Below are positions 23,260-28,722 of a DNA stretch of 28,722 nucleotides, in pieces; within the stretch, counting starts at the first letter, position 1; each line of letters begins with the position of its first letter. Below the pieces are notes generated by a model that searched no databases, was not told the DNA's origin, and was given only the letters and a program-made list of their open reading frames with translations. Source of the stretch: Bacillota bacterium (GTDB taxonomy: Bacteria; Bacillota; Clostridia; Christensenellales; CAG-138); contig JAFABA010000184.1 in the NCBI GenBank assembly GCA_023426265.1, positions 1 through 28,722 on the forward strand, read 5' to 3'. The translations under genes and the position numbers were made by a program.

Positions 23260-23682
23260 TTATTCCAAAGAAAAGGATTCCGTCTTCAAATTGCAGTAGT
23301 AGCGCCCGGCCTGCGCCGTGAACTTTAAAACGCAGTAATCCGGGTCTGCAACGCCCTTGGGATAATAGATGCTGTCCCCGGCCTGCCAAAGCTGCTTTTT
23401 GATCGTTTCGTCTTCGAGCACCTCCATTTTTCCGATAAACATAACGCCCTCATACCGTATGAGCCCTTTACGGCAGAAATAGACGCTTGCCTTTGGATTG
23501 GCCCGGTAATGAGAGACCCGTGCCGACGACGTGTTGGTGGAAAAGTAGAATTCCTTGCCGTTTATGATCATTCTTGGCGCAAGCATCGCCTTGATATTGG
23601 GATACCCGTTCTCATCAGCGGAACCAAGAAAAGCCACTTTCCTTCTCCGCACAAAAGCCGTTATATCCTTGATGCTGACCAT
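23260..23682 (-). CDS. Pyridoxamine 5'-phosphate oxidase-fold flavin-binding protein
   Basis: 140 aa. RRKVAFLGSADENGYPNIKAM (13-33) and FYFSTNTSSARVSHYRANPKASVYF are the two signature blocks of the PNPOx-like split-barrel family (general stress protein 26-like), which binds FMN or F420. The family members are mostly uncharacterised reductases. It has an AAGGAG site and starts 16 bases after the stop of the small membrane protein gene upstream, so they form a two-gene operon. It converges with the SDR gene, leaving only 19 bases between stops. Confidence 0.9.
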   Translation of the reverse strand: MVSIKDITAFVRRRKVAFLGSADENGYPNIKAMLAPRMIINGKEFYFSTNTSSARVSHYRANPKASVYFCRKGLIRYEGVMFIGKMEVLEDETIKKQLWQAGDSIYYPKGVADPDYCVLKFTAQAGRYYCNLKTESFSLE

Positions 23683-23698
23683 ATTTTCTCCTTCCTGA

Positions 23699-24082
23699 TT
23701 ACGAGTCGTTTTTGGGTGTACCTTTTTCCTGATGCACGCTCTGCTCGTTCATCTCCATGAAATAGAAAATCAAATTGGGAATCAGCAACGTTCCTTCACG
23801 CAAATACAGGCTGATCTTGTCGCATTCCAATAGATAAAGCGTCAGGCAGCCGGTTAGGACGGCCTGCGTAACCCTCGGATACTTAATAATCCCGGCTCCC
23901 GTCCGGGCGGACCAGGAGCGAAACTTGGAGGAAAACAAACAGACGATCACCGGTAGCAATGCCAGCGCAGGCAGAGCGTGCCACAGTGTGGCCTGCTGTA
24001 CGGTTGAAATTTTGAAAAGCCCAAAAACGTTATAAGCTGCTACCAAGATTAATGTTATGATTTTGCCTATGGTTTCCCGCAC
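23699..24082 (-). CDS. Small hypothetical membrane protein (127 aa)
   Basis: It starts at GTG (24080-24082) with GGGGGAG six bases upstream. Hydrophobic segments at about 7-24 and 34-51, plus weaker ones at about 75-86 and 99-109, predict two to four membrane passes with a hydrophilic C-terminus (NEQSVHQEKGTPKNDS). I do not recognise the family. It is co-transcribed with the flavin-binding protein. Confidence 0.75.
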   Translation of the reverse strand: MRETIGKIITLILVAAYNVFGLFKISTVQQATLWHALPALALLPVIVCLFSSKFRSWSARTGAGIIKYPRVTQAVLTGCLTLYLLECDKISLYLREGTLLIPNLIFYFMEMNEQSVHQEKGTPKNDS

Positions 24083-24157
24083 TATGGCTCCCCCTTCGCA
24101 CCCGGATGATACTTCTATTATCCATTATATAGAAGAGCTGTCCACTGCTTTTTCCAG

Positions 24158-24958
24158 TTAATTGCTATCAAGCCCGTATGCGCCGGAAAGCATGGCATCC
24201 AGCCGGGCGATAAAGCGCGCGGCTGGCGCGCCGTCTATAACGTCATGATCGATCAGCACGGTCAAATATAAATGCTCCCGTATAGCGATGCTCTCCCCTA
24301 TCACCGCCGGTTTTTTGACGACAGCGCCCACCGCAAAGCACAGCGGGTGTATGGTGGTGGGAATGAACCACCCGTCCGTCCGCCCGAACATGCCCACGGA
24401 CGTTACCATGACGGAGCCCATCAACCGCTGCGCGGTGTGGGGAGGCAGAAAAAACAGCTTCCAGATCATCCGGCGCAAAAACCCGGGCAGCGCGTAAAAC
24501 AGCTTGGTTCCGGCCTTTTTTAACTCGCCTCCCAGGACGACCGTGGTATCCTCCGCCTCCTCCTGCTGTGCATGGCGGATTTCACGCTGAATTTCTCCGA
24601 TATCCTTTTGATCCGCCGCGCGTATCACCAAAGGCAGTGGCACCCGCTGGCCGTTTACCTGCTTTTCCACGGTAATGGAAACATCCACATCTTCAAATAA
24701 AATCCGTCTCTTGCCATGCGCAAGGTAAGCGGCGGCCTCTGGATATTGCTTCACGGCGTCGGCAATGCATTTTGTCAGCCACGCCGTAAAGGACAAGCCC
24801 TGCCCGGTCTGCTGCCTGAGCCTGCGCATTTGAAGCCGCGCTTCGGTCACGTCGATTTCCAGAAGCGCCGCGATATGGTGCCTCCTCTTCCCCAGTTCAC
24901 ACACGTCTATCGTGGAAATCCGGCTGTCCGGGAACGATGCGATTCTAAAGTTGCTCAC
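24158..24958 (-). CDS. Stand-alone 2-oxoacid dehydrogenase E2-type acyltransferase domain
   Basis: 266 aa matching the catalytic domain of dihydrolipoyl acyltransferases, but with no lipoyl or E1/E3-binding domain. The catalytic motif is HDVIDG (238-243; HxxxDG), preceded by LYLTVLI. TSVGMFG (186-192) and IHPLCFAVGAVVKKPAV are conserved strands of the fold shared with chloramphenicol acetyltransferase. The N-terminus begins with RRHHIAALLEIDVTEA, the usual E2 substrate-channel start. Start codon GTG with GAGGG upstream. There are no E1 or E3 genes nearby. It may acylate a small molecule or carrier; the substrate is unknown. Its promoter region carries an AT-rich inverted repeat. Confidence 0.85.
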   Translation of the reverse strand: MSNFRIASFPDSRISTIDVCELGKRRHHIAALLEIDVTEARLQMRRLRQQTGQGLSFTAWLTKCIADAVKQYPEAAAYLAHGKRRILFEDVDVSITVEKQVNGQRVPLPLVIRAADQKDIGEIQREIRHAQQEEAEDTTVVLGGELKKAGTKLFYALPGFLRRMIWKLFFLPPHTAQRLMGSVMVTSVGMFGRTDGWFIPTTIHPLCFAVGAVVKKPAVIGESIAIREHLYLTVLIDHDVIDGAPAARFIARLDAMLSGAYGLDSN

Positions 24959-24975
24959 GTCTTACAACCCTCTTT

Positions 24976-25006
24976 ATATTAATCATGACTTAATCACGAT
25001 TAATAT
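24976..25006. promoter_or_regulatory. AT-rich inverted repeat upstream of the E2-type gene
   Basis: ATATTAATC (24976-24984) and GATTAATAT (24998-25006) flank 13 bases that contain a further TTAATCA. It lies 18-48 bases before the GTG start and between divergent genes. TTAATCA-type repeats suit a MarR- or TetR-like repressor not encoded nearby. Confidence 0.6.
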
Positions 25007-25088
25007 AATCCATACTATACGCATCGTCAATAGGAAGTTACAATAAAAACGGAATGGCTTTTAATGAAATGTACAGGGAGGAAAGAAC

Positions 25089-25691
25089 ATGTCTTTTGAC
25101 GATGCCGCACGCAACTGGGATACGCCGGAGCGGACGGAGCGCGCGCACGCGCTTGCCGCTTCCATTTTGCGCGCGATTGGGAGCGCGCAAAAAACCGCCG
25201 CGATGGAATTCGGCTGCGGCACGGGATTGATCTCCTTTTTGCTGCGGGAGTACTTTGAAAGCATTTACTGCGTGGACGCGTCCGAAGGAATGCTAGACGT
25301 GCTGAGGCAGAAAATCAAGAGTACCGGGGCCGGCAATCTCATTCCTGCCGATACCGCATTGCTTGAAAAACCGGAGCTGCTTGGCACGTTTGACGTGATC
25401 TACAGTTCTATGGTGTTCCATCATATCATTGACGTTTCAGCGCAGCTTTGCGCGCTGTATCCCTTGCTCAGACCTAACGGTTTGCTCATTACAATCGACC
25501 TCGATCAAGAGGACGGCAGCTTCCACCGCGCGGAGCCGGGCTTTCACGGGCATAACGGGTTTGACCGCTTGGAACTTGCCAAATGGATGCAATCAAGCGG
25601 CTTTTCCGGTATACAGTTTGAGACGGCGTATGAAGGAAAGAAGGGCGACCTCCCCTATTCCCTTTTTTTGTGCAGGGCGGAAAAGAAATAA
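25089..25691 (+). CDS. Class I SAM-dependent methyltransferase
   Basis: 200 aa. Motif I is MEFGCGTGLIS (39-49), with the acidic residue after strand 2 at Asp63 (YCVDASEGMLD). FDVIYSSMVFHHI is motif post-II and LRPNGLLITIDLD is motif III, the normal order for the UbiE/Methyltransf_11-type group. It transfers a methyl group from S-adenosylmethionine to an unknown small molecule. AGGGAGGAAAGAAC gives a strong ribosome site. It is divergent from the E2-type acyltransferase across an operator-like region and converges with a small Cys-rich gene. Confidence 0.93.
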   Translation: MSFDDAARNWDTPERTERAHALAASILRAIGSAQKTAAMEFGCGTGLISFLLREYFESIYCVDASEGMLDVLRQKIKSTGAGNLIPADTALLEKPELLGTFDVIYSSMVFHHIIDVSAQLCALYPLLRPNGLLITIDLDQEDGSFHRAEPGFHGHNGFDRLELAKWMQSSGFSGIQFETAYEGKKGDLPYSLFLCRAEKK

Positions 25692-25710
25692 CCGGCGAAT
25701 TGTAGGAGAA

Positions 25711-25923
25711 CTATCCCCGATGGCAGAATGCGCAGCAGACGGCGCAGCCGTCCGCATCCTCAAAGTACTGCCCGGCCTCCGCAACTGCGGTGGAACACCC
25801 GGTATGAAACCCGAGGTAAATAAATTTGGAAATACCCAGTTCCTGGGCATGTGAAAGCGTATGGACTTCATGGTGCAGACCAGGGTTTTTCGTTTGATCG
25901 CGGTTGACAATATACTGATCCAT
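25711..25923 (-). CDS. Small Cys-rich protein (70 aa)
   Basis: A very strong site (GAGGAGG, seven bases before ATG) supports this small gene. The protein begins MDQYIVNRDQTKNPGLHHEVHTLSHAQELG, with the middle IYLGFHTGCSTAV and a C-terminus rich in cysteine (Cys60, Cys63, Cys64, Cys67, then His68). Small proteins of this kind (Y-V-N-x start, HEVH motif, GFH/GSHxxCxxAV, Cys cluster near the end) recur in Firmicutes as uncharacterised proteins. The Cys/His cluster might bind zinc or iron; this is inferred. Confidence 0.82.
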   Translation of the reverse strand: MDQYIVNRDQTKNPGLHHEVHTLSHAQELGISKFIYLGFHTGCSTAVAEAGQYFEDADGCAVCCAFCHRG

Positions 25924-25943
25924 TCACATTCCTCCTCTGAATA

Positions 25944-26094
25944 TTCAGGTAAGCGCTGCTTCAACAAGACATGCTGGATTGGCGAGGGGATTCTGTGGCT
26001 TGCAAGGAGCAAAATCGAAGGAATAGCAGCGCTATTTCGAGATTTTCGCGACGCGGCAAGGCGTAAAATCGGCCGCCAAGACAGCGTGCCAAAT
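25944..26094. repeat. Structured non-coding segment, possible degenerate repeat element
   Basis: This 359-base gap between genes has no convincing ORF. An imperfect hairpin covers 26011-26046: AAAATCGA and AATAGC pair with GCTATT and TCGAGATTTT around AGC. It is followed by GACGCGGC at 26050-26057. The tandem repeats at 28191-28479 also have an AAATCG hairpin followed by GACGCGGC or ACGCGGC. Kinship is possible but weak. The remaining bases to 26282 are AT-rich with nothing I can name. Confidence 0.35.
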
Positions 26095-26282
26095 GAGCCA
26101 GTGGTTACTTAGGGTATTCCCATATATTTTTAACTCAAGGATAGCATGCGTAGGGTATGCAGTCAACAAAAAGCGCCATATATCGGGTACAAAAAGAGCC
26201 TTGTATTTTCAACAAGACCCTTTGCCTTCTAAGCGTGCAAGAGCTGCGTAATATGAGCGGCAATCAGTCTTTTGGAAAACCG

Positions 26283-26993
26283 CTATTCATTCCCCGTCTC
26301 AATCACAAAATCCACGCGCCGGTTTTGTGCCCTGCCGGCCTCGGTGTCGTTATCGGCGATCGGATAGAATTCACTGTAGCCAACCGCGGAAAACTTTTGG
26401 GAGCCGAGCGAAGATATCTCCAGAAGGCGCTTGAGAACGTTAACCGCTCTGGCCGTGGATAACTCCCAATTGGAAGCAAATTGCTGGGTTCTGATAGGCC
26501 GATCATCGGTATGGCCCTCGATGCGGACCATCTCAATTAAGTCCCCGTACTCCGTTAGTATTGTGGAGACGCTTGCGAGCACCGCTTCGGATTCGGGATT
26601 GATTTTCGCCTGGGCAGGTTCAAAGAGAGCCGAATCCGCCATGCGCAGCAGAACCACATCATTCCCTTTCTTCGAGACGCTCAGCTGCTCGGAAAGCCCG
26701 TTCTCGGTGATGTAGGTTTGCAATTCTTCATAGAAACTATTGAACCGCTCCGGGGAAAGCGATACGGCCTGCTCGGTTTCCATCTCCTCGCCTGCAGAGG
26801 AGGCGATCGCGGCCTGGTTTTCCCTGTCCTTTGCGGCTTTCGCCGCTGTACTGGCATGAAACATCATGGCAAACGAAAAAAGTATGACAAATATTGCAAG
26901 CAGATCCGTCATCATGTCGCTGTAGCTGGTCAGCCAGGCGGGCGCTTCTTCGTCTCCAGACTCCTCGTCCATATCAAGGAAATCATTATCCAT
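26283..26993 (-). CDS. motB: MotB-type flagellar stator protein (OmpA/MotB)
   Basis: 236 aa. One membrane helix follows the acidic N-terminus: APAWLTSYSDMMTD then LLAIFVILFSFAMMF. The essential proton- or sodium-coupling Asp is Asp26; an additional Asp30 one helical turn later is unusual. After a linker comes the OmpA-like peptidoglycan-binding domain: RIEGHTDDRPI (about 158-168), NWELSTARAVNVL and FSAVGYSEFYPIADNDTEAGRAQNRRVDF. It anchors the stator to the cell wall. The gene starts seven bases after the motA stop, the standard motAB arrangement. Confidence 0.94.
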   Translation of the reverse strand: MDNDFLDMDEESGDEEAPAWLTSYSDMMTDLLAIFVILFSFAMMFHASTAAKAAKDRENQAAIASSAGEEMETEQAVSLSPERFNSFYEELQTYITENGLSEQLSVSKKGNDVVLLRMADSALFEPAQAKINPESEAVLASVSTILTEYGDLIEMVRIEGHTDDRPIRTQQFASNWELSTARAVNVLKRLLEISSLGSQKFSAVGYSEFYPIADNDTEAGRAQNRRVDFVIETGNE

Positions 26994-27000
26994 CGCAGAA

Positions 27001-27858
27001 TCACCTCTTTTGCGTGTTTATGTTGAGTACCTTGCTTGAGGCGTCCAATCCGGGCGCATAATGCTGCTGCCCTTTCTTCATGCCCTTGACTTCGATCTTG
27101 GTCAAATAGGCCGTAAGGGTTTCTATGATCATCCTCGGATTCTGTTTCTCCTCAATGGCTAAGAGGCCTTCGAGCAAAAGTTCTTTCCTCGTCATCTCAT
27201 CCGAGCTCATGGAACGCAGCCTTTTCCCCATCGGCCCGAATATCACATAGGACAAAAAAGCGCCGTAGAAGGAAGTAACCAGCTCAATGGCCATCAAAGG
27301 CCCCAGCTTGGTTGGATCGTCCAGATTTTGCAGCATGGGGATAAGGCCGATGTACGTCCCGAGGAGCCCCAGCGCCGGCGCCGTAGCCGCTATCATATCG
27401 ATCATCTGATAACCCTTCTGGTGCCTTTTGTGGGTACGGTAGATCTCCCTCTGCATAGTCGTTTTGAGAAAATCCCTCTCCGCGCCGTCTACCAGAAGCA
27501 TGATGCCTTTTTTCAGGAAGTCGTCTTTCGTATATTTATCGATCGAGTCTTCCAGTTTCAGCACGCCGTCTTTTCTGACCGTATTGCTGAGCGTCACGAT
27601 GGTTTGGATGTCTTTATCCAGATTAAAGCTTTGCTTGGTAAACGACTTTTTCATCACTGCCCCGAGGGTTTTCAGCCTTTCCACAGGGAACGCAACGACC
27701 ATGGCGCCCAATGTGCCGCCTACTGTGATGAATACCGAAGGCCAGTTCAAAAATGATCTGAAATCCCCCGATAACATAATGGAACATATTACGCATGCGA
27801 TTCCAATAGCGAATCCGATCAGCGTTGATTTTGCTGACCTAAATTTAAACATCTGCAA
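27001..27858 (-). CDS. motA: MotA-type flagellar stator protein
   Basis: 285 aa, four membrane helices (about 12-31, 37-57, 153-174, 187-208). The conserved TVGGTLGAMVVAFP follows helix 2. The cytoplasmic loop carries charged residues, and MIDMIAATAPALGLLGTYIGLI contains Pro161, equivalent to the functionally important proline of the third helix. With MotB it forms the ion-conducting stator of the flagellar motor. A TGGAGG site precedes the ATG. No other flagellar or chemotaxis genes lie in the window. The 668 bases upstream hold no gene. Confidence 0.95.
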   Translation of the reverse strand: MQMFKFRSAKSTLIGFAIGIACVICSIMLSGDFRSFLNWPSVFITVGGTLGAMVVAFPVERLKTLGAVMKKSFTKQSFNLDKDIQTIVTLSNTVRKDGVLKLEDSIDKYTKDDFLKKGIMLLVDGAERDFLKTTMQREIYRTHKRHQKGYQMIDMIAATAPALGLLGTYIGLIPMLQNLDDPTKLGPLMAIELVTSFYGAFLSYVIFGPMGKRLRSMSSDEMTRKELLLEGLLAIEEKQNPRMIIETLTAYLTKIEVKGMKKGQQHYAPGLDASSKVLNINTQKR

Positions 27859-28183
27859 TCCTCCACAAATGATCCATGCCCTAATGTATCAGGACTACTC
27901 CTGCAAATTTTACTGCAACAGGATGCGCTGCCCACCTTACTCCCACATAAGACGGACCCCATCCATTTATGTCTGATTCAGGCTACTTTCGCCTTTCCCA
28001 TCAACTATCGTGCGTTTCCAGATAAAGTTTAGAATTTTTTTGAAAATTTTTCTGATCTGAAAAGAGATGGAGGTATCTACCGTGAATCGAGCCTGCGAGT
28101 CCGCAGGTGACTGGATTCTGAAAATAGCAGTGTTTTTAGTGTGTTTTGGGCCTAAAAATGAAGATGCGGACTGGATTAGCTTG
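27859..28183. other. Gene-free interval upstream of motA
   Basis: No supportable gene. It holds an A/T-rich patch (28030-28055), a 9-base direct repeat GACTGGATT at 28109-28117 and 28169-28177, and an inverted pair AGTCCGCA and TGCGGACT (about 28099-28106 and 28165-28172). The motA promoter presumably lies here, but I see no clear match to a SigA or SigD consensus. Confidence 0.5.
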
Positions 28184-28190
28184 TTGGTAG

Positions 28191-28336
28191 CGGCGGTGGG
28201 ATTCGATTTCGGCCATCGGCAACGACTTGCTGGTACTTCGCACGGCGCAAGTCGGCCTAGGCACGAAATCCCGGCTGCTAAAATCGCTCCACAGGAGCGA
28301 TTTCTTGACGCGGCTTCGAATTCTCCCCAATATAGC
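28191..28336 (-). repeat. tRNA-Met-end structured repeat, copy 1 (period 146 bp)
   Basis: The left boundary sequence 28184-28206 is identical over 23 bases to the 3' end of tRNA-Met (28526-28548), from the CCA-side flank to the T-loop. The interior has nested stems: GATTTCG with CGAAATC, and CGACTTG with CAAGTCG. A perfect 10-bp hairpin AAATCGCTCC/GGAGCGATTT follows at 28281-28303. The right end (TTCGAATTCTCCCC) is a rough inverted copy of the left (GGTGGGATTCGA). No coding function is evident. Confidence 0.8.
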
Positions 28337-28479
28337 CGGCGGTGGGATTCGATTTCGGCCATCGGCAACGACTTGCTGGTGCTTCGCACGGCGCAAGTCG
28401 GCCTAGGCACGAAATCCCGGCCGCTAAAATCGCTCCACAGGAGCGATTTTTACGCGGCTTCGAATCCCTCCGATTTAAA
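28337..28479 (-). repeat. tRNA-Met-end structured repeat, copy 2
   Basis: Nearly identical to copy 1 with few substitutions (for example CCGGCCGCTAAAA versus CCGGCTGCTAAAA) and compensated lengths. Its tRNA-Met-like end (28337-28352) has one inserted C relative to the tRNA. The hairpin AAAATCGCTCC/GGAGCGATTTT (28426-28450) has an 11-bp perfect stem. The right end reads TTCGAATCCCTCC, a closer inverted match to GGTGGGATTCGA. It lies directly next to the terminator of the intact tRNA-Met. Confidence 0.8.
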
Positions 28480-28482
28480 CTT

Positions 28483-28530
28483 ACCAATCAGAAAAGAGGT
28501 ATCCGAATGGATACCTCTTTTCTGATTGGT
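28483..28530 (-). terminator. Terminator of the tRNA-fMet/tRNA-Met transcript
   Basis: A perfect 22-bp stem with a four-base loop (GAAT). On the minus strand it begins within the ACCA end of tRNA-Met itself, so terminator and tRNA end overlap by four bases. Confidence 0.85.
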
Positions 28531-28603
28531 AGCGGCGGTGGGATTCGAACCTACGACACCACGGGTATGAACCGAGTGCTCTGACCAACTGAGCTACGCC
28601 GCC
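28527..28603 (-). tRNA. Elongator tRNA-Met(CAT)
   Basis: 77 nt with encoded CCA. Acceptor GGCGGCG pairs with CGCCGCT (G1-U72). D-arm GCTC/GAGC, anticodon loop TTCATAC (CAT), T-loop TTCGAAT. It is very close to the elongator Met tRNA of Bacillus-type bacteria as I remember it. The anticodon stem CTCGG/CCGTG has one T-T mismatch. Ile-CAT (lysidine type) is a less likely alternative. Confidence 0.88.
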
Positions 28604-28640
28604 ATACAGATGCGCACACCTTACGGCATGCGCATCAAAT

Positions 28641-28718
28641 TGGTTGCGGGGGTGGGATTTGAACCTCACGACCTTCGGGTTATGAGCCCGATGAGCTACC
28701 AGACTGCTCCACCCCGCG
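28641..28718 (-). tRNA. Initiator tRNA-fMet(CAT)
   Basis: The acceptor starts CGCGGGG against CCCCGCA, giving the unpaired C1-A72 of initiators. The anticodon stem carries the three G-C pairs (TCGGG CTCATAA CCCGA). The encoded CCA is present. The T-stem 5' side reads GTGAGG against CCCAC, one extra base (A) compared with the usual five, making the gene 78 nt. Either a bulge or a sequence error. Confidence 0.92.
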
Positions 28719-28722
28719 ACGG

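Noticed and set aside
28191..28479. CRISPR-like array
   Set aside because: Only two units of 146 bp without spacer variation; the whole unit is conserved. No cas genes nearby.
28067..28525. Plus-strand 152-codon ORF (and overlapping minus-strand ORFs) through the tandem repeats
   Set aside because: The translation simply repeats with the DNA repeat in different frames and covers tRNA-like sequence; composition is arginine-rich and not protein-like. The tandem DNA repeat explains it.

Overview
The window looks like a chromosomal segment of a low-to-mid GC Gram-positive bacterium, most likely a Clostridia-type Firmicute. The reasons are strong AGGAGG-like ribosome binding sites, canonical SigA-type promoters, a lipoprotein-type solute-binding protein, RpiR, TetR and ArsR regulators, a MotA/MotB pair, and an elongator tRNA-Met resembling the Bacillus type. 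The species cannot be named from the sequence. The window is a chain of accessory modules between tRNA genes, several of them carrying recombination scars.

Positions 1-900 are a decayed zone. It holds a frameshifted histidine kinase fragment, a secreted-protein leader fragment, a C-terminal tyrosine integrase remnant, a terminator hairpin and a chimeric, 5'-truncated tRNA-Ala. From 893 to 11516 lies one catabolic module. A minus-strand operon runs from a split transketolase (N then C subunit) through an RpiR-type SIS-domain regulator, a Liv-type lipoprotein binding protein, two permeases (LivH, LivM) and two ATPases (LivG, LivF) to an SDR oxidoreductase. Divergent from it are a D-2-hydroxyacid dehydrogenase (hydroxypyruvate/glyoxylate reductase type) and a glycerate 2-kinase. 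Back-to-back promoters with a flanking inverted repeat lie between the two arms. The module suggests uptake of an unknown polar compound, oxidation, two-carbon ketol transfer, and entry into glycolysis as 2-phosphoglycerate. It is bracketed by a 46-bp direct repeat (45/46 identical) inside the tRNA-Ala remnant and an intact tRNA-Ala(CGC) at 11708-11783, so it is a candidate genomic island.

Positions 11784-15990 hold a degenerate tRNA-end repeat, a hypothetical protein, an ArsR-type regulator with a promoter and palindromic operator followed by an extended SDR, a membrane-tethered PstS-like protein and an SRPBCC protein. Positions 16076-24958 hold a catalase, a TetR regulator with two tandem palindromes over its promoter followed by an ABC ATPase and FtsX-type permease, a GNAT acetyltransferase, an SDR with a long helical C-terminal extension, a flavin-binding PNPOx-like protein, a small membrane protein, and a stand-alone E2-type acyltransferase with an AT-rich operator. 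Positions 25089-27858 hold a SAM methyltransferase, a small Cys-rich protein and motA-motB.

Positions 27859-28722 have no protein gene. They contain two tandem copies (period 146 bp) of a highly structured repeat, each carrying the 3' end of a tRNA-Met, followed by an intact elongator tRNA-Met and an initiator tRNA-fMet. A related repeat carrying a tRNA-Ala-like 3' end sits at 11851-11994 beside the intact tRNA-Ala. This tRNA-3'-end repeat family is the best candidate for something undescribed in the window.
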